Notes: generated from the letters alone by a model not told the origin. Positions 16,272 through 24,233 are shown, counted from the first letter of the stretch. The stretch is DNA of 51,942 nucleotides from Gammaproteobacteria bacterium (GCA_002699185.1 PABG01000025.1:1-51942), one strand, 5' to 3'. Numbers and translations are program-made.

Positions 16272-17767
16272 CTGTCTGCCTCATTCAAAACGCGCGGAAG
16301 CTCCACGATGAACCGGGCCCCGCCAGTATAGCCGGTGTCGTACCATATCGATGCGCCGCGCCGGTTGAGCATCGCCTGGCAGATGGCCAGACCGAGTCCG
16401 GAACCACTGCCCACGTCCTTGGTGGTGAAGAAGGGGTCGAAGATCCGGCTTCTGACATCTTCCGGGATGCCCGGACCGGTGTCCTCGACGATCAGGCGCG
16501 CACGGTCATCGCCGCTCAGTTCCGTGCGGACATTGATGGCGGCATTCTCTCCGCCAGCCAGGGCCTGAATGGAATTCAGCATGAGATTGACCAGAACGAT
16601 CTCGAGTTGGCCGCAGCCGCCTTCGACCCGGATCTCGCCTTCGGTCAGATCCAGATTCACATCGATATTGTAACGCTTCATTCTGCAGCTGACGAAGGTC
16701 TCGCTGACATTGCGCACCAGATCGTTGATCTCGCAGACATCGTTGGTGCATTCGTCGCGGCTGCGCGCGTAGTGCAGCAGATCGTCGATGATGCGGGAAC
16801 AGCGGCGGGCCTCGTCGCAGATGATGCGCGTCCACTCATGCGCCTTGCGGTTCTCGCCCATGGCGTCACGCAGCAGCTGGGCATAGCCGACAATGCTGCC
16901 CAGCGGCGTGTTGAGCTCATGGGCCACGCCCGCCGCCATTTCGCCCATGGCGACGAGTTTTTCCTGATTGTAGACGTTCTCCTGCAGCCGCTTGTAATCA
17001 CTGATGTCCTGCAGGGTGATCACCGCCCCCATGTCCGGGTCCGCCTGGGTGATGAATGACAGATTCAGCGAAAGATAGCGCTTCTCGCCCTTGAGCGGGA
17101 TATTGATTTCCTGGTTGGTGATATGACGCTTGTACAGGAAGGCATCACGCAGGAGATTCCTGTCGGACTCCGTCAATGTGAGCAGATCGAACAGGCTGCA
17201 GCCGACCAGTTCCTGTTCCGATACGCCGAACATGGCTTCGGCCTGGGAATTCACCGCATTGATATACAGATTGTCATCGACGCTCAGCAGCGCGCCCGGC
17301 AGACTCTGCAGTACGGCATTGATGCGGTTGCGTTCGTTCAGAAAGCGGTTCTGGCACTCCTCGACCGTGGAGAACACGCGCCGCAGACTGGTCATCATGG
17401 AGTTGTAATCCGCGATCAGCTCCCTGAGGTAGGGATCGCGTATCGTGCCCACATCGACCGGGGACAGCACCCCATCCTGCGCATCCCGCATGCCTGCATG
17501 CATGATGCCGAGTATCTGCCGATACCGGATCATCCGGTACATGAAAAAACCGAGCGCGGCCAGCAGCACGGCGACGGGAAGCAGAAACAGGAAGACCGGC
17601 AGTTCGCCGAGCCGGTGGGAATAGAAGACAAGGACCACAGCGATGACCACGCCTACCGCGCTGATCACCATCCCGAGGGCGCAGTCGGCCCGCGCACGCG
17701 ACTCGTTCGGGTCGCGGCCGTTACGGCCTCGATCCACCGCAGTAGAAATCGCCACAGTCCACACCAT
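16268..17767 (-). CDS. PAS-domain sensor histidine kinase
   Basis: Membrane sensor kinase of 499 residues, partner of the adjacent NtrC-type regulator. Two membrane helices (about 30-50 and 57-77) enclose a very short outside loop, so sensing is probably in the membrane or cytoplasm. A HAMP-like linker and a PAS domain follow (about 140-250: INAVLQSLPGALLSVDDNLYINAVN), then the H-box GVAHELNTPLGSI and ATPase boxes N (NLMLNSIQALA), G1 (DTGPGIP) and G2 (GSGSGLGLAI). The ribosome-binding GAGG before ATG 17767 lies in the stem of a hairpin (17770-17789). Confidence 0.94.
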   Translation of the reverse strand: MVWTVAISTAVDRGRNGRDPNESRARADCALGMVISAVGVVIAVVLVFYSHRLGELPVFLFLLPVAVLLAALGFFMYRMIRYRQILGIMHAGMRDAQDGVLSPVDVGTIRDPYLRELIADYNSMMTSLRRVFSTVEECQNRFLNERNRINAVLQSLPGALLSVDDNLYINAVNSQAEAMFGVSEQELVGCSLFDLLTLTESDRNLLRDAFLYKRHITNQEINIPLKGEKRYLSLNLSFITQADPDMGAVITLQDISDYKRLQENVYNQEKLVAMGEMAAGVAHELNTPLGSIVGYAQLLRDAMGENRKAHEWTRIICDEARRCSRIIDDLLHYARSRDECTNDVCEINDLVRNVSETFVSCRMKRYNIDVNLDLTEGEIRVEGGCGQLEIVLVNLMLNSIQALAGGENAAINVRTELSGDDRARLIVEDTGPGIPEDVRSRIFDPFFTTKDVGSGSGLGLAICQAMLNRRGASIWYDTGYTGGARFIVELPRVLNEADR

Positions 17768-17769
17768 TG

Positions 17770-17834
17770 CCGGCCTCGATTCAGGCCGGAGCTGACTCAG
17801 ATGATTCTGGCCCGGCCGCCGCCAGGACGGCGGC
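17770..17834 (-). promoter_or_regulatory. Two hairpins between the porin and kinase genes
   Basis: The 88-nt gap after the porin stop holds two hairpins: stem GCCGCCG/CGGCGGC (17815-17821 with 17828-17834) and stem CCGGCCT/AGGCCGG (17770-17776 with 17783-17789). The second includes the kinase ribosome-binding GAGG. Neither has a T run. They could lower kinase and regulator expression relative to the structural genes. Confidence 0.5.
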
Positions 17835-17855
17835 GACCGTTACCAGGCAAGTTTA

Positions 17856-19034
17856 TCAGAAGATCAGCTGCAGACCCAGCGTAACCTGGTCGTGATCGCG
17901 CAGGGACTGGATCGTCGGGTGCTGTTTGTCGTAGTCAACATTGGCATACTCGAAGGTCACCTTGAGCTGCTGTCCGTTGATGTAATAGTTGGCACCGACG
18001 CTCTTCCAGGTGTTGCTGTAGTAGCCCGTATCCACATCGTAATCGAGGTCTTCGTAGCGGGCGAAGAACTGCAGCCGGCCCATACCGACCTTATCGGGCA
18101 GCAGGTACCCGAGCTTGGCATAGTACCCATCCAGTTCACTGTTGGGCGACAGGGCGGGATCCGGGTCTTCGTTGATGGCATTGTCCACGCTGTAATCCAT
18201 GTAGGCAGCGGATGCGGTCACCGTGCCCTGCGCTGTCGGATACTCCATGAACGCATCCACGGTCCAGGCCTCGTAGTCGCGGGCATCGTCGCGGTTGGTA
18301 TAGTCCGCATAGGCGACGTCATTCTGCATGTCATAGGCCGCGCCGATGGTCAGGACCTTGCGCGTGCCCAGATAGGTGCCGCGATAGCCGTAATCGTATT
18401 CCGGATCCCAGAAGGTCCAGTGCGCACGCGCGGTCAGACGGGGCGAGTCCTCGACCACCTCGTCGCCCTCGCGACCATCAGAGACCATCACCCGGTACTG
18501 GAACTTCGCATCGGCCAGGTTGCCCCACATGGCCACGCCCGTATCACGGGTTCCACCGAAGGGCGTATAGGACAGTACCTCGGCCCGGTCCAGCGTCAAC
18601 GGCTCCAGGCAGGCCTCGAGATTCTCGCGGCTGAAGGTGTTCTTGAAGCGGCCGGCGATGAAACGCATGCTGTCCGACCAGTCGAAGGTCAGATAGGCAT
18701 CACGATAGAACACATTCTTGTCATCGTTGCCTTCCTTGCTGTCGTTACCCGCCTCGAGTTGGGCATAGAAGCCGATGTAGTCATTGTACTGACCGGAGAG
18801 CGTGATGCGGTTGCGGCGCAGGAACAGGTCGGTGGTTTCACCGGAGTCGGTATTGGACGTGTAGTCCTGATACTGCCCCCACATCTGCACGGCGTAATTC
18901 AGGGTCACGAAGCCCTGCTCGCCGTAGGTGATGGTGGGTCCGGCCTGCACGTTGGACGCAGCTGCCATCATGACTGCCAGCGGAAGCACTCCCTGACGGA
19001 TGCGGCGAAATTGACTGTTCATCGTTTTCTTCAT
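17856..19034 (-). CDS. OprO/OprP-like outer-membrane porin
   Basis: Predicted outer-membrane beta-barrel of 392 residues with a signal peptide ending at ASNVQAGP. The body shows alternating strands (FLRRNRITLSGQYNDYIGFYAQLE, FYRDAYLTFDWSDSMRFIAGRFK) typical of phosphate-selective-type porins, and it ends in LGLQLIF, a terminal Phe barrel signal. Start 19034 has GGGGGAG 7 nt upstream. It begins 4 nt after the triheme cytochrome stop, so the two are one transcript. The preferred solute is unknown; in this setting an anion such as thiosulfate, a polythionate or selenite is plausible. Confidence 0.87.
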   Translation of the reverse strand: MKKTMNSQFRRIRQGVLPLAVMMAAASNVQAGPTITYGEQGFVTLNYAVQMWGQYQDYTSNTDSGETTDLFLRRNRITLSGQYNDYIGFYAQLEAGNDSKEGNDDKNVFYRDAYLTFDWSDSMRFIAGRFKNTFSRENLEACLEPLTLDRAEVLSYTPFGGTRDTGVAMWGNLADAKFQYRVMVSDGREGDEVVEDSPRLTARAHWTFWDPEYDYGYRGTYLGTRKVLTIGAAYDMQNDVAYADYTNRDDARDYEAWTVDAFMEYPTAQGTVTASAAYMDYSVDNAINEDPDPALSPNSELDGYYAKLGYLLPDKVGMGRLQFFARYEDLDYDVDTGYYSNTWKSVGANYYINGQQLKVTFEYANVDYDKQHPTIQSLRDHDQVTLGLQLIF

Positions 19035-19038
19035 CTTC

Positions 19039-19578
19039 TTACTCCCCCGTCGCGTCTGTAAGCTTCCGGTACACATCGACCAGATTCGTCTCATCCGATC
19101 CATGGCAGCTGAAGCAGGTGGATTCCGGCTTGGAGGCGGGATTGGCGACCAGCCCCCGGTGTGCGATCGATTCCTTCATGAGGCGCGGATTGCCCTGGTG
19201 GCAGCCGGCGCAGGAATTGTTCACCTTCTGGTGATGCACATGCCAGGGATCCTGCTCCGGATCCTCGCCGGGCTTTTCTGCGCGGTTGCCGTTATGGCAC
19301 TTGAAGCAGGAAGAGGCACCCAGACCGCAGGCATTGGCGACACGGATCGGAATGCCGGCTGCGACGTGCTTGTGGATCTCCTCAAGCACCTGATTGCCCC
19401 AGGCCGAGGCCTGTGCGTCCGTTTTCGCATCGGACTGAGCCAGGGTTCCGACCGCGTCGTCGGAGAGGGTATCGTTCAAATACGACCACGCCGCTCCGCC
19501 GGCAATGGCCACGCCCGACAGCACCGCCAGCAACCGCATCTGCCGCAACAGGCCGCTCCACAGTTTCTTCAACATCAT
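19039..19578 (-). CDS. Triheme c-type cytochrome, membrane-anchored
   Basis: Periplasmic electron-transfer protein of 179 residues. The N-terminal hydrophobic segment (about 15-33) has no obvious cleavage site and probably anchors it. Three heme-binding motifs are visible: CFKCH (91-95), CAGCH (123-127) and CFSCH (155-159), with several extra histidines (WHVHHQ) as likely sixth ligands. It lies between a small secreted protein gene and the porin gene with very short gaps. It is likely to move electrons between inner-membrane quinol enzymes and the periplasmic module. Confidence 0.88.
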   Translation of the reverse strand: MMLKKLWSGLLRQMRLLAVLSGVAIAGGAAWSYLNDTLSDDAVGTLAQSDAKTDAQASAWGNQVLEEIHKHVAAGIPIRVANACGLGASSCFKCHNGNRAEKPGEDPEQDPWHVHHQKVNNSCAGCHQGNPRLMKESIAHRGLVANPASKPESTCFSCHGSDETNLVDVYRKLTDATGE

Positions 19579-19599
19579 CTCTATCTCCTCCTGATTGAC

Positions 19600-19875
19600 T
19601 CACTGATCCCGGATAATGGATTCAAGCTTCTCCGTACCATCTTCACGCCTGCTTTGCGCGGCCTGGATATCCGCCTCGCTCAGCCCGCTCAGGCACATGC
19701 AGGCCGGACCGCGAGAGCGGAACTTCAACCGCGGGGCGCGCGGCTCCGCCTTCTGCTCCCCCCCCGCCTCTGTGGCCGGCTCGGTTTGCTGATCTGCCTG
19801 TGCCACGCCATGGACGGGCATCAGCGCCAGAAACGTCAGCGCAACCAGACACGGCCGCATTGCCGTTTTCCACAT
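19600..19875 (-). CDS. Small secreted Cys-containing protein
   Basis: Predicted secreted protein of 91 residues. The signal peptide MWKTAMRPCLVALTFLALMP ends near VHGVAQA. An acidic/proline linker follows, then KFRSRGPACMCLSGLSEADIQAAQ and a charged tail. The CMC pair is the only cysteine set in the mature part and could bind a metal or carry sulfur. I know no family with certainty. It is the first gene after the sigma-54-type promoter at 19915-19930 and leads the triheme-porin transcript. Start 19875 is preferred for the signal peptide; ATG 19860 is possible. Confidence 0.65.
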   Translation of the reverse strand: MWKTAMRPCLVALTFLALMPVHGVAQADQQTEPATEAGGEQKAEPRAPRLKFRSRGPACMCLSGLSEADIQAAQSRREDGTEKLESIIRDQ

Positions 19876-19914
19876 CGCCTCAATGTCCATCAGCCTGATC
19901 ACGCTCCAGTTTAA

Positions 19915-19930
19915 AGCACATAGCGCGCCA
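19915..19930 (-). promoter_or_regulatory. Sigma-54-type promoter P3
   Basis: Minus-strand TGGCGCG-CTAT-GTGCT against the consensus TGGCACR-N4-TTGCW. The key GG and GC pairs are correctly spaced. It lies 40 nt before the small secreted protein gene. Confidence 0.65.
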
Positions 19931-19985
19931 ACATATACAACTTACTGTTTACAAAGAATAATCAAGGCAAAGCGCCCGTCCGGGG

Positions 19986-20035
19986 CAATTGCAATTCAGG
20001 CCTTTGCCTGCAGCCTGTCTCAATTTGCAATCCCG
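19986..20035 (-). promoter_or_regulatory. Paired activator sites upstream of P3
   Basis: TTGCAA at 19989-19994 and at 20025-20030, 36 bp apart, with the nearer one about 59 bp upstream of the -24 box. The distal site reads CGGGATTGCAAATT on the minus strand and overlaps the end of the pentaheme gene. The same layout is seen at P1 and P2. Confidence 0.6.
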
Positions 20036-21273
20036 TCCGCCAGAGTCCGCTCGCCCAGGCGCAGGACATACCGGGTGTTGCGCGCCTCCGCCAGCGCGGC
20101 CGTCAGGATGGTGCGCGTCTCCCGGTCCAGCTTCACCTCGCTGTCATTCAGCACCCCCGCGAACATCCGTTCATAGTGCTCCTTGGGCGCGACATCCACC
20201 TGCACGTACAGCCGCCACCCGGCCGATCCGGTCTCCGGCAGCAGGCCCTCGAGCACCTGTGCCGCATCCGGCGCCAGTCGGGTATCGCTGTATTCCTCGC
20301 TCAGCCAGATGTCCGTCTCGCGGCTCACGATCGCCTCGTCGAGGACATGCCGCTCGCCCGCGGCACCGCCCTCGGCGACCAGCTGCAGTCTGACCCTGGG
20401 CACCAGGTAGGTGGGGAAATAATGCCCCGCGCCCGTATTGCGGATTTCGGCGCGCACCCGTACGCCGTCCGTCTCCTCAACCTCGACCTCAATACCGGCG
20501 CTCAATGCCTGGCGGACCATGCCGGGGTCGTGGATGCCCTTCCATTCATGCCTGCGATCGGGCATGTGACAGGTCTGACACTGTCTGCCTTCCCGGGCAT
20601 GGCGTGAGGCGCGCCATTCGTTCAGCGTGTTTTCCAGCAGCTTGCCATTGAGCGCCGGGCCGTCCTCGGGGAACTGGTGGCAGCTGGCGCAGAACCGGCT
20701 GTCGGCGAACGCAGCACTCTCGACAAAGCCGTCGTGGGGCAGGCCCGGGGTGTCCCCGGCGGGCCGCCCGGGCGCGGGCGGCGGGCCGAACCGCTGGTGG
20801 GCACGCACATGACAGGCGGCACAGACCAGTCCCTGGCGGTGCAGATCGGGGCTGACATACTCGGGCGGCGGGTCCTGCGGCGCCTCGGGCCAGCCGAGCG
20901 ACTGCGCCAGCAGGGCCTTCTGCTCGGCCAGCGGCGCATGGCAGTCCAGGCAGCTTTTGACCTGATCCGAGGGCAGCACCCGCGCCTGCCAGAGGATGCC
21001 CTTGTCCATGGTCCGGCTGTGCAGGCTCCCGCTCCAGTCCCGGTGCTGCTCGGCATGGCACTCGGCGCAGGACTGAGGTGAAAGCGAGGCCTCGCGCGGA
21101 CTGAAATGATCGGGGGGTGCGCCCTGCGGCGGCAGCGGCTTGCTCCAGTGGCGCTCCAGGAAGGCATCGACACCCTCGGCGCTGCGACCCTGATCATGAC
21201 TGGAAAACATCCACCATGCACCTCCGACCGCCCCCAGGGCGATCAGGAGGAGCGCTGCTGCACCCGGCCTCAT
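20020..21273 (-). CDS. Pentaheme c-type cytochrome
   Basis: Periplasmic or membrane-tethered multiheme cytochrome of 417 residues. An N-terminal hydrophobic segment (about 5-23) precedes five heme motifs: CAECH (about 69), CLDCH (about 108), CAACH (about 153), CASCH (about 199) and CQTCH (about 240). The motifs are spaced as in the cytochrome c-554/octaheme-reductase-like fold. The last 160 residues contain no heme and look like a beta domain (RVRAEIRNTGAGHYFPTYLVPRVRLQL). It lies downstream of the rhodanese lipoprotein gene with a hairpin between them. Electron partner and substrate are unknown. Confidence 0.9.
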   Translation of the reverse strand: MRPGAAALLLIALGAVGGAWWMFSSHDQGRSAEGVDAFLERHWSKPLPPQGAPPDHFSPREASLSPQSCAECHAEQHRDWSGSLHSRTMDKGILWQARVLPSDQVKSCLDCHAPLAEQKALLAQSLGWPEAPQDPPPEYVSPDLHRQGLVCAACHVRAHQRFGPPPAPGRPAGDTPGLPHDGFVESAAFADSRFCASCHQFPEDGPALNGKLLENTLNEWRASRHAREGRQCQTCHMPDRRHEWKGIHDPGMVRQALSAGIEVEVEETDGVRVRAEIRNTGAGHYFPTYLVPRVRLQLVAEGGAAGERHVLDEAIVSRETDIWLSEEYSDTRLAPDAAQVLEGLLPETGSAGWRLYVQVDVAPKEHYERMFAGVLNDSEVKLDRETRTILTAALAEARNTRYVLRLGERTLADGIAN

Positions 21274-21305
21274 GATCTGATTTGTCTCCCCTCAACAAAA
21301 GAAGA

Positions 21306-21329
21306 CCCGGCTACCTGGCGGTAGCCGGG
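21306..21329 (-). terminator. Terminator or attenuator between lipoprotein and pentaheme genes
   Basis: A perfect 9-bp stem CCCGGCTAC/GTAGCCGGG with a 6-nt loop, followed on the minus strand by TCTTCTTTTG. Only 32 nt remain before the pentaheme ATG, too little for a normal promoter, so read-through seems likely. Confidence 0.6.
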
Positions 21330-21383
21330 GACGTAATGATACGACGTCAAGTGGGGACCCGGACAGTACCGGGCCTGGAGGAG

Positions 21384-22853
21384 TCAGCCCCCACAAGGGT
21401 TGGGCGGAAGGGCGCCGCCGCCGCCACTGCTGCTGTCATCGCTGGGGCTGGAGCCGGTCTTGTAGGCCTTGTCCGCCAGGATGATGGCATTGGTGTTGTC
21501 GGCATAGGCATCGTCGATCTGACGCGGCTCCACCTTGCTCGGATCGTCAGCCGGGCGGAAGAAGGAGACCACATCGGTGCGCCAGGGTGAATCGATGGGC
21601 AGGATGTAGTTGCCGTTCCAGTCCAGCAGATAGGACAGGGAGTTCCATTCCACCATGGCGCCGTCGTAGAAGCGGGTCGGCTTGCCCAGAATGACCGCAC
21701 TTGCCGCACCGGTGATCATCGCCCGGTAGGTGGTCTCGCAGAAGGTGTAGATGGTGTCGCCTTCCTGATAGGCATTGCCCACACCCACCGGCTGGTAGGT
21801 CCCGTCGACGAATTCCTCGCCATTGATGGTCTCGCCGTTGAGATAGGCCTCCAGTTCGGCCTTGTCCCGGTAGCGGTAACCCTCGGCCGGCAGCAGCATG
21901 TTGGTGAAATTCAGCTGCAGCGTGCCATTGGGATGGCCCTGACGCGAACCGTTGTTCTGGAAGGTGGTCATGTAATCGGCCACCGGCACACCGGTACCAT
22001 CGTCCTCGCCGGCGCTGTACTGGTCGGTGCCGCGTGCATCCCAGATGAAGACGCCGTCATCCAGCACATTGGTGTCGCTGTCGGGCAGCACTGCCAGCAG
22101 ATCCTGGAGGGTTGCCTGCATGGCGGTATTGTCATCCTCGAGGGTCTTGACGCTGGCAACGCCGGTGCCGGGCGCGGCCGATGCCGCCGCGGCGAAATCG
22201 GCCGGCTCCAGACCATTACCGTTGAGCCAGCTGTTGCCGCCGTCCAGCATTGCCAGGTTTTCGGCCTTGACCCCCCAGTAGCGGAAGGCATACCAGGCGC
22301 GACCCCGCACCATGGCCTGGAAGTACCCACCAGTGCCCATGGCGATGACGATCATGTCGTTATGCGGATCGATATCGAATTCCTGCAACAGCGCATCCAT
22401 GGTCGCGCCGCTCGGCACCATGCTGCGGGTGTAGATCACGCCATTGGAGCGGGTCTCGACCCAGCGCGAGTTATCGATCAGGTAGGTGAATACGTGCTTG
22501 TCGTCCGGCGCGATATACTCGGCACCACCCGGACCTTCCGTAACCTGGATGATCACCAGCTTGCCGGTTATGCCATCCGGCCGCTCGTTCAACCAGTCAT
22601 CCTTCCAGCGCTTCAGGGTGGCGCCGGTAATCAGGCCGTTCTCGTTGTCGTTGTAGTCATCCGCGGATTCCTGCGCGATCTGCGCCGGACTGTTGACAAC
22701 AATCGGTGTCGGCTCGCCGCTCGGCGGCGTCACGAAGCCCGTGGTGCTGTCCTCACCACCACCGCAACCCACCAGCAGCGACGCGGACAACAGATACGCG
22801 CCCACCATTGCAGCGGATCGCGGCCATCTCAAAGCATTCAGGTATGTATTCAT
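21384..22853 (-). CDS. Tandem rhodanese-domain lipoprotein
   Basis: Predicted lipoprotein of 489 residues with lipobox LLVGC (Cys30). It has two rhodanese-like domains. The first (about 85-215) has lost the catalytic Cys: the active loop reads AMGTGGYFQAM. The second (about 262-410) keeps it in CETTYR (Cys372) and has the YDGAMVEW ending. It should therefore transfer sulfane sulfur outside the cytoplasm. The tail is rich in Ser and Gly with a final Cys. Start 22853 has GGAGGAG 5 nt upstream. Rhodanese-like lipoproteins also occur with porins and multiheme cytochromes in Geobacter Ext-type conduits; homology to those is not shown here. Confidence 0.85.
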   Translation of the reverse strand: MNTYLNALRWPRSAAMVGAYLLSASLLVGCGGGEDSTTGFVTPPSGEPTPIVVNSPAQIAQESADDYNDNENGLITGATLKRWKDDWLNERPDGITGKLVIIQVTEGPGGAEYIAPDDKHVFTYLIDNSRWVETRSNGVIYTRSMVPSGATMDALLQEFDIDPHNDMIVIAMGTGGYFQAMVRGRAWYAFRYWGVKAENLAMLDGGNSWLNGNGLEPADFAAAASAAPGTGVASVKTLEDDNTAMQATLQDLLAVLPDSDTNVLDDGVFIWDARGTDQYSAGEDDGTGVPVADYMTTFQNNGSRQGHPNGTLQLNFTNMLLPAEGYRYRDKAELEAYLNGETINGEEFVDGTYQPVGVGNAYQEGDTIYTFCETTYRAMITGAASAVILGKPTRFYDGAMVEWNSLSYLLDWNGNYILPIDSPWRTDVVSFFRPADDPSKVEPRQIDDAYADNTNAIILADKAYKTGSSPSDDSSSGGGGALPPNPCGG

Positions 22854-22938
22854 CTGCTCTCCTCCGCGAGCTATTTTCGGACCCGCCACGAACACCCGGT
22901 TATCGGGCCCCCAGGGGCGGCACTTCGATTTTCCAGTT

Positions 22939-22954
22939 AGCAGCCTTCGTGCCA
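22939..22954 (-). promoter_or_regulatory. Sigma-54-type promoter P2
   Basis: Minus-strand TGGCACG-AAGG-CTGCT, differing from the consensus TGGCACR-N4-TTGCW at one position. It lies 86 nt before the rhodanese lipoprotein start and is the best of the three sigma-54-like matches. Confidence 0.78.
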
Positions 22955-23007
22955 CAATCTGTTTTGGATTAAAAACATGAAGTTAGGTGGAAGCCGTCCC
23001 TTGGCGT

Positions 23008-23057
23008 CGATTGCAGACTACCCGTTCCGGCGGCAGGCTGTGGAATTTGCAATACCG
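23008..23057 (-). promoter_or_regulatory. Paired activator sites upstream of P2
   Basis: TTGCAG at 23011-23016 and TTGCAA at 23047-23052, 36 bp apart, with the nearer one 57 bp upstream of the -24 box. The distal site reads CGGTATTGCAAATTCC on the minus strand, close to those at P1 and P3. Confidence 0.6.
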
Positions 23058-23058
23058 C

Positions 23059-23271
23059 TCAGGCGCCCTGCTCACCCCTGAAGACCACGGGTAGCGCCCC
23101 GGCCTCGAACTGATCCAGCAGATAGTCGACCCGTTCGCCGAACGCCAGCGACTCCACCTCGGCCCCACGCGCCCGCAGGGCGTCGGCCAGGCGTGAAAGA
23201 TTTATGCTCTCGCCTGCCTTCACAGGCTTGTGCGGCGCATGTATCAGAAGAATCTTCTTCGAACCCGTCAT
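23059..23271 (-). CDS. Small DsrH/TusB-like protein
   Basis: Cytoplasmic protein of 70 residues starting MTGSKKILLIHAPHKP, with a hydrophobic first strand and a Rossmann-like DsrE-superfamily pattern (LADALRARGAEVESLAF). It has no cysteine, so it cannot be the sulfur-accepting subunit. AAAGGA stands 6 nt before ATG 23271. It is third in a row of DsrE-like genes, a layout that recalls DsrEFH/TusBCD. By position and size it could be the structural H/B-like subunit, but this is inference. Confidence 0.6.
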   Translation of the reverse strand: MTGSKKILLIHAPHKPVKAGESINLSRLADALRARGAEVESLAFGERVDYLLDQFEAGALPVVFRGEQGA

Positions 23272-23282
23272 ATCCTGTCCTT

Positions 23283-23549
23283 TCAAATCACGTAGACCGC
23301 ATCGGCACCGATAATGGCATCCGCCAGCCGGCCCATGCCTTCATCGGTTTCCGCCGCGATGCTTTCCACCGGCGCCTCCGCGAATTCAAGCGCCTCCATC
23401 TGCATCAGCGTGTCCTGATCATCGCCAAGCTCACCCAGCACGGCGACCCTGACTTCATCATCCAGCAGCGTCAGTCCGGTCGCCATACGCAGCGCCTCCG
23501 GCTTGTTGTGCTGGGCTATCACCAGAATCGTTTTCTGTGTATTCGACAT
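23283..23549 (-). CDS. DsrE/DsrF-like protein without cysteine
   Basis: Cytoplasmic protein of 88 residues. The opening KTILVIAQHNKPEALRMATGLTLL and the closing ADAIIGADAVYVI fit the DsrE/DsrF superfamily fold. No cysteine is present, so direct persulfide transfer is excluded. An AGGAG site lies 5 nt before ATG 23549. It follows the Cys-containing DsrE-like gene by a few nucleotides and precedes the DsrH-like gene. Probably a partner subunit in a small hetero-oligomer; function not proved. Confidence 0.65.
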   Translation of the reverse strand: MSNTQKTILVIAQHNKPEALRMATGLTLLDDEVRVAVLGELGDDQDTLMQMEALEFAEAPVESIAAETDEGMGRLADAIIGADAVYVI

Positions 23550-23557
23550 TCCCACTC

Positions 23558-23869
23558 CTAAAGCACCAGGACACAGTCACTGTTCTGCACGAGCTCGGCA
23601 TCCTGGTACTGGCCGCCGATCACCACATGCTCGTCAATAGAGGAAACCTTGAGCCCCTCGTCTTCGTAGCGCTCGACACTCAACTCACACACAGCCACCT
23701 GCGTGGCCCTGAAGGCATCCGACTGCGTGAAACCGTTGTCCATCAACAGCAATGCACCCCTGTCGTTGAGAAAGCATCTACATTCCCAACCCCGGCTCCG
23801 GGCCGCGGCGAGAATGGATACCGCCTGATCGCGATAGCGCTCGTCGGTTACCACCAAGCCAAAACGCAT
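23558..23869 (-). CDS. DsrE-family sulfurtransferase-like protein
   Basis: Cytoplasmic protein of 103 residues. The fold signature is MRFGLVVTDERYRDQAVSILAAARSRG. The candidate active Cys lies in VAVCELSVER, matching the position of the DsrE/TusD sulfur-accepting Cys. Others are in ECRCF and NSDCVLVL. AAGGAG precedes the start. It is the only member of the three-gene DsrE-like group with cysteines, and it follows the tusA-like gene at 23936. It probably takes sulfane sulfur from or gives it to the TusA partner. Confidence 0.75.
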   Translation of the reverse strand: MRFGLVVTDERYRDQAVSILAAARSRGWECRCFLNDRGALLLMDNGFTQSDAFRATQVAVCELSVERYEDEGLKVSSIDEHVVIGGQYQDAELVQNSDCVLVL

Positions 23870-23935
23870 GCATACTCCTTAATCCGTTACAATCACTTGA
23901 TCATGGCCGCCCCGAAAGGAGGCAGCCGGCGGTCG

Positions 23936-24187
23936 TCAGGCCTTGCGGATCAGCCACTTCGAGGCACCGTCCTCATTCGTCTTCTCGATGAGTTCGTTGC
24001 CTTCGGATTCACACATCGCCACGATCGACTCACCGGATGACGGATTGTCAAACAGCAGGGTAAGCACATCGCCGCTTGCCAGCTTGCCCATGGCCTTCTT
24101 GGTATACATCTGCGGATGCGGGCAGACGTACCCGGTGACATCCAGCAGGAAGTCGTGATCACCAACCTTCTCGAACTTGACAGCCAT
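23936..24187 (-). CDS. TusA/SirA-family sulfur carrier
   Basis: Small sulfur carrier of 83 residues with the diagnostic CPxP-type motif (VCPHPQ, Cys about 22) in the first helix region: LDVTGYVCPHPQMYTKKAM, then SGDVLTLLFDNPSS. The Cys carries persulfide between partner proteins in the cytoplasm. GGAGGAG stands 9 nt upstream. It sits between the YeeE-type transporter gene and the DsrE-like genes. The pairing with a YeeE transporter recalls the TsuA/TsuB thiosulfate uptake pair. Confidence 0.9.
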   Translation of the reverse strand: MAVKFEKVGDHDFLLDVTGYVCPHPQMYTKKAMGKLASGDVLTLLFDNPSSGESIVAMCESEGNELIEKTNEDGASKWLIRKA

Positions 24188-24233
24188 AAGGTATTACTCC
24201 TCCATTTCTCGACAACTCACAATCCCGACCCGG

